From: Micromonospora sp. WMMD1128
Lineage (GTDB): Bacteria > Actinomycetota > Actinomycetes > Mycobacteriales > Micromonosporaceae
Direction: 5' to 3'
Length of the DNA stretch: 64,000 bases
Assembly (NCBI RefSeq): GCF_027497235.1
Contig: NZ_CP114902.1
Coordinates: 5,296,001-5,360,000, forward strand
The notes below the pieces were generated by a model. The model was not told where the DNA came from. It worked only from the letters and a program-made list of their open reading frames with translations, and made no database searches. Positions 24,248 to 33,010 of the stretch are shown one piece after another. Both the position numbers and the translations under genes were made by a program. Numbering within the stretch: position 1 is the first letter of the stretch; every line of letters begins with the position of its first letter.

Positions 24248-24623
24248 TGGTGGAGGTGCCGGGAATCGAACCCGGGTCCTTCGCCGGTTTGTCAGGGCTT
24301 CTCCGAGCGCAGCTCGCTATGCCTCTACTCGGCCCCACCGCTCACGCGAGCAAGTTGGTGTGACGGGCCCAGTCGCTGATTGATCTCGCCGCACGGACCC
24401 CGCGACCGGGTCCGATTGGCCAGCCTTCTAGCTGATGCCGGCTAACTGGGTCGAAGGCGCTCCCAGGCCGACAGACTTGCTACTCGCCTCAGGCGGCGAG
24501 AGCGAAGTCAGCGCGATTGTTCTTGGCGCTTATTGGTTTCCGACGACCGATTCTCGAGACGACGTCGGCTTCCTCGGCTCGCTTCCCCTGTCGCTGCGTA
24601 CGAAGTCGAAACCAGTCACCCCC
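24248..24623 (-). ncRNA. ssrA: tmRNA (SsrA)
   Basis: Transfer-messenger RNA that rescues stalled ribosomes and tags the nascent chain for proteolysis. On the minus strand the 5' end GGGGGTG pairs with CACCTCC at the 3' end (one G-U pair), followed by the discriminator A and an encoded CCA. The T arm is CCGGG/CCCGG around TTCGATT. GGTTTCGAC follows the 5' strand, as is usual. The tag frame encodes AKNNRADFALAA and ends in TGA; the LAA end is the classical ClpXP degron. Its partner smpB is immediately upstream, the common actinobacterial order. Confidence 0.96.
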
Positions 24624-24729
24624 TCGACGGGCTGCCCCTGTCGGCAGCACCACCAAGCCTAACGCCTGCCGCAACCGAATTCATCCCGAGGCCGGCCCAC
24701 CGAGCCGGCAACCGGACGAACCGGACTTT

Positions 24730-25218
24730 TCAGTCATCCATCCCCTTGCCGCGCCGGCCCGCCGCCCGGGCGATCTCCCGGTCGGCGTCCCGCTTGGCGA
24801 GGTCCTGCCGCTTGTCGTACGACTTCTTACCCCGGGCCAGGCCGATCTCCACCTTCGCCCAGCCGTCGGAGAAGTAGACCTGCAACGGCACCAGCGTGAG
24901 ACCGCTCTCCTTGAGCTTGCCCAGCAGCCGGTTGATCTCCAGCCGGTTGAGCAGGAGCTTGCGGGTGCGCCGGGGCTCGTGGTTGGTCCAGGTGCCCTGG
25001 GCGTACTCCGGGACGTGCATGCCGTGCAGGTAGAGCTCGCCGTCGCGCTCCTGGGCGAACGCGTCGACGAGCGACGCCCGCCCGGCCCGCAGCGACTTGA
25101 CCTCGGTGCCGGTCAACGCCATGCCCGCCTCGTACGTGTCGAGGATGGCGTAGTCGTGACGCGCCTTCTTGTTGGAGGCGACCACCTTCCGCCCCTTTTC
25201 CCGTGGCACCGGCGCCAC
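24730..25218 (-). CDS. smpB: SsrA-binding protein SmpB
   Basis: A 162-residue SmpB that binds the tRNA-like part of tmRNA and places it in the A site of stalled ribosomes. The OB-fold core carries [46 protein letters not shown] and [20 protein letters not shown]. The basic tail [19 protein letters not shown] inserts into the mRNA channel in known structures. The GTG start at 25218 is preceded by a purine-rich site. It lies 106 bp upstream of ssrA and downstream of ftsX, from which it is separated by a terminator. Confidence 0.97.
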   Translation of the reverse strand: MAPVPREKGRKVVASNKKARHDYAILDTYEAGMALTGTEVKSLRAGRASLVDAFAQERDGELYLHGMHVPEYAQGTWTNHEPRRTRKLLLNRLEINRLLGKLKESGLTLVPLQVYFSDGWAKVEIGLARGKKSYDKRQDLAKRDADREIARAAGRRGKGMDD

Positions 25219-25285
25219 CCCCTTCTCCGATCGACTCGCCGGCGGACGACCGGCGAGCGAAGATCATGCTACCGGAACCACAAGA

Positions 25286-25320
25286 GCCCTCCCGCGCCGT
25301 TTATTCCGGCGCGGGAGGGC
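25286..25320 (-). terminator. Terminator after ftsX
   Basis: GCCCTCCCGCGCC (25286-25298) pairs perfectly with 25308-25320 around a 9-nt, T-rich loop. It lies 22 bp past the ftsX stop and ahead of smpB, so the ftsEX transcript probably ends here. Confidence 0.8.
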
Positions 25321-25342
25321 CCGCGGAGAGCCGTACGGGCAA

Positions 25343-26218
25343 CTAGACCCGCAGGTAGAAGCGGAGCGTGACCCACGCGGTGATGGCGCTGACCAGGCCA
25401 CCGACGGCGGCCATCAGCGGGAAGGTCAGGAAGATCTCGGACCAGGAGATCGGGGTGATCAGCCCCTCCAGGGCCGCCATCGAACTGCCCGCCGCCAGCG
25501 TCTTCACGCCGATCAGCGCGACCAGGCCGAGGATGGAGCCGATCAGACCGGCCACCACCGCCTCCAGCACGAACGGCGCCTGGATGAACCAGTTGGACGC
25601 GCCGACCAGCTTCATGACCGCGACCTCACGCCGCTTGCTGTACGCGGCCACCTGGATCGTGTTCGCCACCAGCAGCAGCGCGGCGGCGGCCATCACGATC
25701 GCCAGCGCCAGCGCGCCGTTCTGGATGCCGGTGAGCACACCGAAGACCTTGTCGAGCAGCTTGCTCTGGTCGACGATCGTGTCGATGCCCTCGGCGGTCT
25801 TGTACTGGTCGTAGATCTGCTTGTACTGCTGCGGGTCGTTGAGCGTGAGCCGGAACGACTCCGGGAGCTGGTCGGGCTTGACGGCGTTCACCAGGTCCGG
25901 CGCGTCGGCGTACATCTGCTGGAAGCGCTTGTACGCCTCGTCCTTGTTGACGTATGTGACGTCCTTGACCAGCGGGTCGGCGTTGAGCTTGGATTCCAGG
26001 TCGGCGCGCTGCTGCTCCTGGACGTCGGTCTTCAGGAAGATCGAGACCTGGACGTTCTCGTAGTAGAGATCCTTCATGTCGCCGACCTTCTGGTAGAGAA
26101 GGCCGCTGCCGCCCAGCATGAACAGCGACACCGCCATGGTGATGATCATGGCGATCGTCATGGTGACGTTGCGCCACAGTCCGACCAGTACCTCGGACAG
26201 GACGTACTTCATCCGCAT
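25343..26218 (-). CDS. ftsX: Cell division protein FtsX
   Basis: A 291-residue membrane partner of FtsE that passes a conformational signal to peptidoglycan hydrolases at the septum. There is an N-terminal helix (VTMTIAMIITMAVSLFMLGG), then an extracellular domain of about 110 residues, then three more helices (ALAIVMAAAALLLVANTIQV, FVLEAVVAGLIGSILGLVAL, FPLMAAVGGLVSAITAWVTL). The SKRREVAVMKLVGAS loop after helix 2 is the typical FtsX coupling motif. The ATG at 26218 (MRMKYVL) has AGGA eight bases upstream. It follows ftsE by 67 bp. Confidence 0.95.
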   Translation of the reverse strand: MRMKYVLSEVLVGLWRNVTMTIAMIITMAVSLFMLGGSGLLYQKVGDMKDLYYENVQVSIFLKTDVQEQQRADLESKLNADPLVKDVTYVNKDEAYKRFQQMYADAPDLVNAVKPDQLPESFRLTLNDPQQYKQIYDQYKTAEGIDTIVDQSKLLDKVFGVLTGIQNGALALAIVMAAAALLLVANTIQVAAYSKRREVAVMKLVGASNWFIQAPFVLEAVVAGLIGSILGLVALIGVKTLAAGSSMAALEGLITPISWSEIFLTFPLMAAVGGLVSAITAWVTLRFYLRV

Positions 26219-26285
26219 CGGGATATTCCTCCGGCTCTCCGGCGTGAGGTGTTCGTCGTCGGGATCAACGGGTCGCCTGGTCGGC

Positions 26286-26966
26286 TCAGCCGTAGACGCC
26301 GCGGGCCTGGTCGCGCACGATGCGGCCACTCTCGATCTCGATCACCCGGCGCCGCATCTGGTTCACGATGTTGGAGTCGTGCGTGACCATCACGACGGTC
26401 GTGCCGGTGCGGTTGATCCGGTCCAGCAGGCGCATGATCTCGATCGAGGTGTCCGGGTCCAGGTTTCCGGTCGGCTCGTCGGCCAGCAGGATGAGCGGCC
26501 GGTTCACGAACGCCCGCGCCACCGCGACGCGCTGCTGCTCACCACCGGAGAGCTCGTGCGGGTAGCGGTGCTCCTTGCCGCCGAGACCGACCAGTTCCAG
26601 CACCTCCGGCACGACCCGACGGGCCACCGCCTTCGTCTTGCCGATCACCTCGAGCGCGAACGCCACGTTCTCGTACGCGGTGCGGTTCGGCAGCAACCGG
26701 AAGTCCTGGAAGACGCAGCCGATCGAACGCCGGAAGTGGGGGCGCTTCCACGAACGCATCGACGTGACGTCCTTGCCGTTGACGACGACGCGGCCCTTGT
26801 TGGGCGTCACCTCGTGCAGCAGCAACTTGATGATGGTGGACTTGCCGGAGCCGGATGGACCGATGAAGAAGACGAACTCGCCCTTCTCGATCGAGACGGA
26901 CACGTTGTCGAGCGAAGGCCGGGACGCCTTCGGGTACGTCTTCGTCACTTGCTCAAGCTGAATCAC
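26286..26966 (-). CDS. ftsE: Cell division ATP-binding protein FtsE
   Basis: A 226-residue ABC ATPase that drives FtsX. Walker A is [14 protein letters not shown], the Q-loop is VFQDFRLL, the signature is [15 protein letters not shown], Walker B is [13 protein letters not shown], and the switch His is in VMVTHDS. The GTG at 26966 ([12 protein letters not shown]) is preferred because FtsE proteins begin at this residue; the frame is open for 12 more codons. It lies between prfB and ftsX, as in other actinobacteria. Confidence 0.95.
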   Translation of the reverse strand: MIQLEQVTKTYPKASRPSLDNVSVSIEKGEFVFFIGPSGSGKSTIIKLLLHEVTPNKGRVVVNGKDVTSMRSWKRPHFRRSIGCVFQDFRLLPNRTAYENVAFALEVIGKTKAVARRVVPEVLELVGLGGKEHRYPHELSGGEQQRVAVARAFVNRPLILLADEPTGNLDPDTSIEIMRLLDRINRTGTTVVMVTHDSNIVNQMRRRVIEIESGRIVRDQARGVYG

Positions 26967-27084
26967 GGGTCGAGAGTCTACGCGGTGTAACCGCAGAGCC
27001 AAGCCCCACGCCCCCCAGTTGCGGCGCGCGTCATCGATTTACCGGGTCAGACCGAGATCGATGACGCACTCCGTCCGGCCTCGA

Positions 27085-28206
27085 TCACGCACCGTCAGCA
27101 CTGAGCTGCTGCTGCTTCCGCCAGCGGATACCCGCCTCGATGAAACTGTCCAGCTCACCGTCGAAGACCGAGGACGGATTGCCCGTCTCCTGCTCGGTAC
27201 GCAGATCCTTCACCATCTGATAAGGATGCAGCACGTACGACCGCATCTGGTCGCCCCACGAGCCGGCGGCGTCGGTCTTCAGGCCGGCCATCTTGGCCTG
27301 CTCCTCCTGCCGCTTGCGCTCCAGCAGCCGGGCCTGGAGCACCCGCAGCGCGGACGCCTTGTTCTGGAGCTGGGACTTCTCGTTCTGGCAGGTGACCACG
27401 ATGCCGGTCGGGATGTGGGTGATCCGGACCGCCGAGTCGGTGGTGTTGACGCTCTGCCCACCCGGCCCGGAGGACCGGTAGACGTCGATCCGCATCTCGT
27501 TCTCGGGAATGTCGATGTGGTCGGTCTGCTCCACCACCGGCAGCACCTCGACGCCGGCGAAACTGGTCTGCCGGCGGCCCTGGTTGTCGAACGGGCTGAT
27601 CCGCACCAGCCGGTGGGTGCCGGACTCCACGCTGAGCGTGCCGAAGGCGTAGGGCACCTTCACCGTGAAGGTGGCCGACTTCAGGCCCGCCTCCTCGGCG
27701 TACGAGGTCTCGTAGACCTCCGTGGGGTAGCCGTGACGCTCCGCCCACCGCAGGTACATCCGCAGCAGCATCTCGGCGAAGTCCGCGGCGTCCACGCCAC
27801 CGGCGCCGGCCCGGATGGCGACGAGCGCCTCCCGGGAGTCGTACTCGCCGGAGAGCAGCGTGCGGACCTCCATCTCCTGGATGGCCTTGGTCAGCCCGGT
27901 GATCTCCGACTCGACCTCGGTCAGCGCGCCCGGGTCGGACTCCGCCTGGGCGAGCTCCAGCAGCACCCCGGCGTCGTCGAGCCGGGAGCGCAGGTCGCCC
28001 AGCTTGTTGATCTCGCCGTTGACGTACGACAGCTGCGACGTCACCTGCTGCGCCTTGGCCTGGTCGTCCCACAGGTCGGGCGCGGAGGCCTCCTGCTCCA
28101 GGCGGGCCTTCTGCTCGCGCAGCTTGTCGAGGTCGAGCACGGCCTCGATGTTGCGCAGCGTGGCGTCGAGTTCCTTGAGCTGTTCGGCGTAATCGGCAGC
28201 GGTCAC
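27085..28206 (-). CDS. prfB: Peptide chain release factor 2
   Basis: A 373-residue RF2 that ends translation at UGA and UAA. The stop-codon-reading SPF tripeptide is present in [12 protein letters not shown], and the GGQ peptidyl-hydrolysis loop is in [17 protein letters not shown]. The reading frame is continuous through the region where many bacteria have a programmed +1 frameshift, so that autoregulation is absent. The GTG at 28206 ([13 protein letters not shown]) is the likely start; a TTG three codons upstream is possible, and neither has a strong ribosome-binding site. ftsE follows on the same strand after 118 bp. Confidence 0.96.
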   Translation of the reverse strand: MTAADYAEQLKELDATLRNIEAVLDLDKLREQKARLEQEASAPDLWDDQAKAQQVTSQLSYVNGEINKLGDLRSRLDDAGVLLELAQAESDPGALTEVESEITGLTKAIQEMEVRTLLSGEYDSREALVAIRAGAGGVDAADFAEMLLRMYLRWAERHGYPTEVYETSYAEEAGLKSATFTVKVPYAFGTLSVESGTHRLVRISPFDNQGRRQTSFAGVEVLPVVEQTDHIDIPENEMRIDVYRSSGPGGQSVNTTDSAVRITHIPTGIVVTCQNEKSQLQNKASALRVLQARLLERKRQEEQAKMAGLKTDAAGSWGDQMRSYVLHPYQMVKDLRTEQETGNPSSVFDGELDSFIEAGIRWRKQQQLSADGA

Positions 28207-28251
28207 GACAGACAAGACTACTGCGTACGTCCGGCGACTTGTCGCAGGTGG

Positions 28252-28767
28252 TCAGCCGGCCGGCGCGGTCTTCAGCCAGGACAGCGCCGCCCGGTGGTAC
28301 GCGACGGCGAACTCCAGCGCGCTGGCGTCGTAGTTGTCGCCCTCCTTCTTCGCGTTCTTGACCTGCTCCCGCACCGCCGCCAGCGCCTCGGTGTGGTATT
28401 CGTTCGCCGAGACGTACAGGTTCTTGAGCTGGCTGGACGAGTGCAGGCTGCCGAACGCCATCCGCAACGCGATCGGGTTGCGGATGGTGTCCTTGCCGGG
28501 ATTCTCCGCCAACCAGCGGGAGAATGTCCGTTTCCCGGCCGCCGTGAGCGCGTACGGCTGGCTCATCCGCGGCCCGGGCTTGCCGAGCCGCACCAGACCC
28601 TTCTCGGCCAGGACCGGAAGCTCCCGGTAGACCTGGCTGCGGGTCATCGACCAGTACGGCGCCAGCCGGCGCTCGGCAGCGGCCATCAACTGGCCGCCAG
28701 TCATCGGGCCGTCGTGCAGCAGACCGAGCAGGGCTGCCGCCGTCGGGTTGACTCCGGATTCCGCCAT
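28252..28767 (-). CDS. PadR-family transcriptional regulator
   Basis: A 171-residue winged helix-turn-helix regulator of the PadR type. The N-terminal domain reads AALLGLLHDGPMTGGQLMAA, SMTRSQVYRELPVLAEKGLV and YALTAAGKRTFSRWL. The C-terminal helices (FGSLHSSSQLKNLYVSANEY) are the dimerisation part. The ATG at 28767 gives the usual N-terminus. A GTG at 28824 would add a basic 19-residue extension (AKTAKRGRRSRQSG), and neither start has a well-spaced ribosome-binding site. It lies downstream of pruA, separated by a long palindrome, so it probably has its own promoter. The effector is unknown. Confidence 0.88.
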   Translation of the reverse strand: MAESGVNPTAAALLGLLHDGPMTGGQLMAAAERRLAPYWSMTRSQVYRELPVLAEKGLVRLGKPGPRMSQPYALTAAGKRTFSRWLAENPGKDTIRNPIALRMAFGSLHSSSQLKNLYVSANEYHTEALAAVREQVKNAKKEGDNYDASALEFAVAYHRAALSWLKTAPAG

Positions 28768-28864
28768 GCCCTCTAAGCTGCCACTTTGTCGACTCCTGCG
28801 TCCACGTTTTGCCGTTTTCGCCACTCCCAGGCGGTCCGAAGTGCACCGTGCACCGACGACAGAG

Positions 28865-28918
28865 GTTAGGCGGGGGCCCTTCTTAACAGACGTCTGTTAA
28901 GAAGGGCCCCCGCCTAAC
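28865..28918. repeat. Perfect 54-bp palindrome between pruA and the PadR gene
   Basis: Two 27-base arms, starting GTTAGGCGGGGGCCC at 28865 and meeting at AGACGTCT, are exact reverse complements with no loop. It starts four bases past the pruA stop, so it may act as the pruA terminator although no T-run follows. Its size and perfection also suit a dispersed repeat family of this lineage. Confidence 0.9.
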
Positions 28919-28921
28919 ATC

Positions 28922-30550
28922 TCAGCCCATGTGGGGGTAGGTGTGGTCAGTGGGCGGCACGAACGTCTCCTTGATCGTCCGCGGCGACGTCCAGCGGACC
29001 AGGTTGTGCCAGGAGCCCGCCTTGTCGTTGGTGCCGCTGGCCCGGGCGCCGCCGAACGGCTGCTGCCCGACCACCGCGCCGGTCGGCTTGTCGTTGATGT
29101 AGAAGTTGCCGGCCGCGTACCGCATCCTCTCCGCCACCTGGTCGACCACCCGGCGGTCGGTCGCGAAGATCGACCCGGTCAGCGCGTACGGCGCGATCGA
29201 CTCGGCCTGGGCGACCGCCTCGTCGAACCGGGCGTCGTCGAAGACGTGCACGCCGAGGATCGGGCCGAAGTATTCGGTGGTGAACGTCTCGTGCGCGGCG
29301 TCCGAGCACTCGAAGAGCGTGGGCCGGACGAACCAGCCGACCGAGTCGTCGGCGGTGCCACCGGCCAGGACGCGGCAGCTGCCGTCGCCCCTGATCAGCT
29401 CCAGCGCGGCGGTGTGCCGGCCGAACGCCCGGTCGTCGATCACCGCGCCGCCGAAGTTGCTGAAGTCGGTCACGTCGCCGTAGGTGAGCGCGTCCGCGGA
29501 CGCGGCGAGCCGGTCCCGCAGCCCACCCTCCCAGATCGACCGCGGGACGTACGCCCGCGAGGCGGCCGAGCACTTCTGCCCCTGGTATTCGTAGGCGCCC
29601 CGCAGCAGCGCGGTGTGCAGCGCGTCCACGTCGGCGCTCGAGTGCGCGACCACGAAGTCCTTGCCGCCGGTCTCGCCGACCAGCCGGGGATAGCCCCGGT
29701 AGCGGGCGATGTTGTCGCCGACGGTCCGCCAGAGCTGTTGGAAGACCTTCGTGGAGCCGGTGAAGTGGATGCCGGCCAGGTCCGGGTCGGCGAGCACGAC
29801 GTCGGAGACCTCCTCGCCGCGCCCGGTGACCATGTTGATCACGCCGGGGGGCAGGCCGGCGGCCTCGAACAGTCGCATGGTGAAGTGCGCGGCGAACTGC
29901 TGGGTCGGGCCCGGCTTCCAGACCACGGTGTTGCCGAGCAGGGCCGGCGCGGACGGCAGGTTGCCGGCGATCGCGGTGAAGTTGAACGGGGTGACCGCGT
30001 AGACGAAGCCCTCCAGCGGCCGGTGGTCGAAGCGGTTCCACACGCCCGGCGAGGACAGCGGCTGCTCGGCCAGGAGCCGGCGGGCGAAGTGGACGTTGAA
30101 CCGGAGGAAGTCGATCAACTCGCAGGCGGCGTCGATCTCGGCCTGGACCGCGGTCTTGGACTGGCCGAGCATGGTCGCCGCGTTGAGCGTGTCCCGCCAG
30201 GGGCCGGAGAGCAGGTCGGCGGCGCGCAGGAAGATCGCGGCCCGCTCCTCGAAGGGCAGCGCCCGCCACATCGCCGCGGCGTCCTTGGCCGCCGCGACCG
30301 CGGCGCGGGCGTCGTCGTGGGTGGCGTGTCCGGTGACGCCGAGCACGTGGGCGTGCTTGTGCGGCTGAACCACGTCGATCGACGCGCCACCGGCCATCCG
30401 CTGCTCGCCGGCGATGGTCATCGGCAGCTCGATCCGCTCGGCGGCCAACTCGGCCAGCCGCCGTTGGAGCCGCTCCCGGTCGGCGCTGCCGGGCTCGTAG
30501 GTGTGTACCGGCTCGTTGCGCGGCTCGGGGACGGAGAACACGGCGTCCAT
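28922..30550 (-). CDS. pruA: L-glutamate gamma-semialdehyde dehydrogenase (1-pyrroline-5-carboxylate dehydrogenase)
   Basis: A 542-residue aldehyde dehydrogenase that oxidises glutamate semialdehyde to glutamate in proline catabolism. YAVTPFNFTAIAGNLPSAPA, GNTVVWKPGPTQQ, IHFTGSTKVFQQLW and RLVGETGGKDFVVAHSSAD (general-base Glu), then YEYQGQKCSAASRAYVP (nucleophile Cys), place it in the P5C dehydrogenase subfamily. The C-terminal GQQPFGGARASGTNDKAG is also diagnostic. The ATG at 30550 has AGGAG seven bases upstream. No proline dehydrogenase gene is adjacent in this window, so PutA function is split between separate genes. Confidence 0.95.
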   Translation of the reverse strand: MDAVFSVPEPRNEPVHTYEPGSADRERLQRRLAELAAERIELPMTIAGEQRMAGGASIDVVQPHKHAHVLGVTGHATHDDARAAVAAAKDAAAMWRALPFEERAAIFLRAADLLSGPWRDTLNAATMLGQSKTAVQAEIDAACELIDFLRFNVHFARRLLAEQPLSSPGVWNRFDHRPLEGFVYAVTPFNFTAIAGNLPSAPALLGNTVVWKPGPTQQFAAHFTMRLFEAAGLPPGVINMVTGRGEEVSDVVLADPDLAGIHFTGSTKVFQQLWRTVGDNIARYRGYPRLVGETGGKDFVVAHSSADVDALHTALLRGAYEYQGQKCSAASRAYVPRSIWEGGLRDRLAASADALTYGDVTDFSNFGGAVIDDRAFGRHTAALELIRGDGSCRVLAGGTADDSVGWFVRPTLFECSDAAHETFTTEYFGPILGVHVFDDARFDEAVAQAESIAPYALTGSIFATDRRVVDQVAERMRYAAGNFYINDKPTGAVVGQQPFGGARASGTNDKAGSWHNLVRWTSPRTIKETFVPPTDHTYPHMG

Positions 30551-30941
30551 CACAGGCTCCTGTGCGATCTCGACGGCGATGGCGAAACCGGACCCGCGGG
30601 CACCGACCGGGCGGCCGGGTGCCCGGACACCGCGCGGCGGACCGGTCGCGGCGGCGGGACCTGCGCCAATTGTTTCACGCGGCCCGCGCGCCGCGGGCTC
30701 GGCACCGCACGGCAGACGCCACCCCCGTCTCCGGACCCTCGGCTGGGCCGCTTCACGACCGACGAAACATCGGCGACAGGCCCACCCGACGAGCGATCCT
30801 TCGGCACCCTGCTGCCACCTGCCCGGCGCGGCCGCGGGTGGGCCGCCAGCCCGGGTGAGCGCGCCGCGCCGCGTACGCTGGGTGGCCGGTGACCTGCCCG
30901 GCCCGGCGCGGGGAGATCCGGCGTCCGTCGAAAGGGAGACG
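30551..30941. other. Divergent intergenic region, pruA / membrane protein
   Basis: About 390 bp between divergent starts. It must hold both promoters. A CAATTG core near 30667-30672 interrupts the GC-rich sequence on the pruA side, and a TACGCT hexamer near 30875 could be a -10 box for the rightward gene. No gene or strong repeat seen. Confidence 0.35.
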
Positions 30942-31958
30942 ATGAGCAACCAGCCCGGCAGCTCCACGGCCGCGGAGCCGGACCAGCCCGAGGCCGTCGC
31001 GGCGCCCGCCGACGGCGACCAGGCCGTGGCCGAGGGCGCGCCGTCGGTCGGCCGACCGGAGTACGCGCCGGCCGCGTTGCCGCTGGCCCTGCTGTCGATC
31101 GCCTGGCTGGCGGCCATGCTCTGGTCCACCCGGGAGGCGATCACCTCGACCGCGGCCGGGGTCACCGCGATCAGCCTCTCCGCGTACGCGCTCCCCGGCG
31201 TGATCACCGCGGCGCTCGTCACCGGCGCCGCGATCGCCCTGGCGGCCACCAACCGGTTGGGCCGGGTCTCGCTGCGTTTCCTGGCCACCGTCGGCGCCGG
31301 CCTGCTCGCCGGGCTCGCCGCCGCGGTGGCGATCAACCTGACGTACGCCGACAACGCCACCACCAACACGATCGCCGGCACCACGGCGGCGGCCGCGATC
31401 ATCGGCGGGGCGATGGCCGGCGCGCGCCAGGCGCGGGTGGTGGCCGGTCTCGCCGCCGCCACGCTCGCCGCGCAGGTCTTCGTGGTGGTGTTCAGCCGGG
31501 CCCGGGACCCGCTCTCCGAGCTCTTCGGAGCCGGCGACACCCAGCAGTCGGTGCTCGACGCCGCCAAGTGGGTGTCCCGGACGGAGTCGCTGCTCGCCGG
31601 GTTGCTCGCCGGCCTGGTGGCCTACCTCTACCTCGCCTGGTCGCACCGCCGGGCGGAACGCCGGGACGGTGCCGCGTCGCCGCTGCGCTGGCCGGCGTAT
31701 CTGGTGGCCGGCGCCGGAGCCGGCCTGCTCCTGCTGCTCACGGAGGTGATCATCCGCGTCGGTGGGCGCGGTCTGCTCGACCTGGCCGCCGCGCTCAGCG
31801 AGGCCGACCAGGTGGCGCAGACCGCCCTCGGCACCTCCCGGGTGGACAACGGGATCTGGGTGCTCTTCGTGGGCGCGCTCACCACGCTCATCGCCTTCGG
31901 GCGCACGCTCGGGCCACGCGCCGTCACCGACGAGGACGAGGACGAGCCGGCCGCCTGA
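30942..31958 (+). CDS. Integral membrane protein of unknown function
   Basis: A 338-residue protein with an acidic, Ala/Pro-rich cytoplasmic N-terminus (about 45 residues), roughly seven or eight hydrophobic helices (for example LPLALLSIAWLAAMLW, VITAALVTGAAIALAA, VGAGLLAGLAAAVAINL, LVAGAGAGLLLLLTEVIIRV) and a short acidic tail (TDEDEDEPAA). The ATG at 30942 has AAAGGGAG upstream. No catalytic or transporter signature is evident. It is divergent from pruA and convergent with the next gene, with only 15 bp between stops. Probably a conserved actinobacterial membrane protein; its role is unknown. Confidence 0.75.
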   Translation: MSNQPGSSTAAEPDQPEAVAAPADGDQAVAEGAPSVGRPEYAPAALPLALLSIAWLAAMLWSTREAITSTAAGVTAISLSAYALPGVITAALVTGAAIALAATNRLGRVSLRFLATVGAGLLAGLAAAVAINLTYADNATTNTIAGTTAAAAIIGGAMAGARQARVVAGLAAATLAAQVFVVVFSRARDPLSELFGAGDTQQSVLDAAKWVSRTESLLAGLLAGLVAYLYLAWSHRRAERRDGAASPLRWPAYLVAGAGAGLLLLLTEVIIRVGGRGLLDLAAALSEADQVAQTALGTSRVDNGIWVLFVGALTTLIAFGRTLGPRAVTDEDEDEPAA

Positions 31959-31973
31959 GTCCCGGCGTCCGCC

Positions 31974-32483
31974 TCAGCCGACCTCGCGCAGCAGCAGGTC
32001 CAGCTCGGTCACGTCGTACCACTCCAACTCGTGGTCCTCGACGCCGTCCACGGTGAACTGGGCGTCCGGGTCACCGGCCTGCGCCTCGGCCACCACCTCG
32101 ACGGCGGCGGCCACGTCCTCGGCCGCCTCCGCGCCGTCCACGTGGATCGCGGCGACGGACGTCACCGAGACCGGCCCGGCCGGACGCACCACGCTGGAAC
32201 CCAGTTCGCCGCCGTTGCGGCCGATCGCCCGGGTAGGCAGGTCGGCCGAGACCACCACCCGCCGACGGGACGCGGCGGGATCGCCCCGCAGCAGGAGCAG
32301 CGCGTCCTGGGCGGCCCGGGTGAAGGCCACGTACTCCAACTCCTCCTCGTCACCCTCGGCGTACCACTCGCGCAGCTCCGGGGTGACCGCGTGCGCCGCC
32401 TCGACGCTCAGGCCCTCGTCGCGCAGCCGGGCGAGCATCGGAACGGTCGCCGGCAGGTACACCCGGACAAGCTCGTCGGTCAC
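31974..32483 (-). CDS. Conserved actinobacterial hypothetical protein (DUF6912-like)
   Basis: A 169-residue soluble protein. It opens [15 protein letters not shown], then has [12 protein letters not shown] and [20 protein letters not shown], and an acidic C-terminal half ([20 protein letters not shown], then [16 protein letters not shown]). This architecture fits a small actinobacteria-specific family often found near secA; the assignment is from memory of the pattern. The GTG at 32483 is chosen because GGGGAGA lies about seven bases upstream and matches the family N-terminus. No active-site motif is visible. Confidence 0.7.
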   Translation of the reverse strand: MTDELVRVYLPATVPMLARLRDEGLSVEAAHAVTPELREWYAEGDEEELEYVAFTRAAQDALLLLRGDPAASRRRVVVSADLPTRAIGRNGGELGSSVVRPAGPVSVTSVAAIHVDGAEAAEDVAAAVEVVAEAQAGDPDAQFTVDGVEDHELEWYDVTELDLLLREVG

Positions 32484-32680
32484 CGGTCTCTCCCCGCACT
32501 CTCCGCCACGCGCCGGCGGGTGCCGGCTCCGGGCGCCGATCATGCCGTACGCCGTGACCGTCATACACCGACCCCCGCGGAAGGAGAAGCGTTCCGCCGG
32601 TGTGTCCGCCGAAGTGGGCCTGGGAGGTGTCACCGGCTGGTGGCAAACTGAGGCAAACGAAACCAACCCCGGGAGTCACC

Positions 32681-32908
32681 GTGGAGTCGAGGTTCCTGCT
32701 GCTGTCCGACGTCGCTGCCGAGCTGAACGTGTCGGACTCGCAGGTCTACCACATGGTGCGCAGCGGCGAGCTGCCCGCCATCAAGATCGGCGGCCGGGGT
32801 CAGTGGCGGGTCGAGCGCGCGCGTCTGGAGGAGTACATCGAGCGCAAGTACGCCGAGACCGCCGAGTGGGTACGCGGAAATCCGCTTGGTGAGCGCGACA
32901 TGGAGTGA
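32681..32908 (+). CDS. Small excisionase/MerR-type helix-turn-helix DNA-binding protein
   Basis: A 75-residue AlpA/excisionase-like protein: LLLSDVAAELNVSDSQVYHM is the helix-turn-helix, GELPAIKIGGRGQWRVERAR the wing, and LEEYIERKYAET the closing helix. The GTG at 32681 has GGGAG at good spacing. Despite the excisionase label, proteins of this size next to the secA/Rv3235 region are chromosomal regulators in actinobacteria, and nothing mobile surrounds it here. It is divergent from the DUF6912-like gene. Target unknown. Confidence 0.85.
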   Translation: MESRFLLLSDVAAELNVSDSQVYHMVRSGELPAIKIGGRGQWRVERARLEEYIERKYAETAEWVRGNPLGERDME

Positions 32909-33010
32909 CCTTACGCTGACCGTGGGCCATTGACTCGCGCAGTTGTCGTGCCCGAAAATGAGCATCTGTCGCAGGCAAACAAAGGCAAACGCAAGGATTC
33001 GAGGGCTGAC

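Noticed and set aside
24435..24662. Short plus-strand gene between the lipoprotein and smpB genes
   Set aside because: Entirely inside the tmRNA gene and its flank.
27085..28206. Programmed frameshift in prfB
   Set aside because: The reading frame is continuous from start to stop with no in-frame UGA.
32681..32908. Phage excisionase marking a mobile element near secA
   Set aside because: No attachment repeats or phage genes nearby; small HTH proteins of this type are common chromosomal regulators in actinobacteria.
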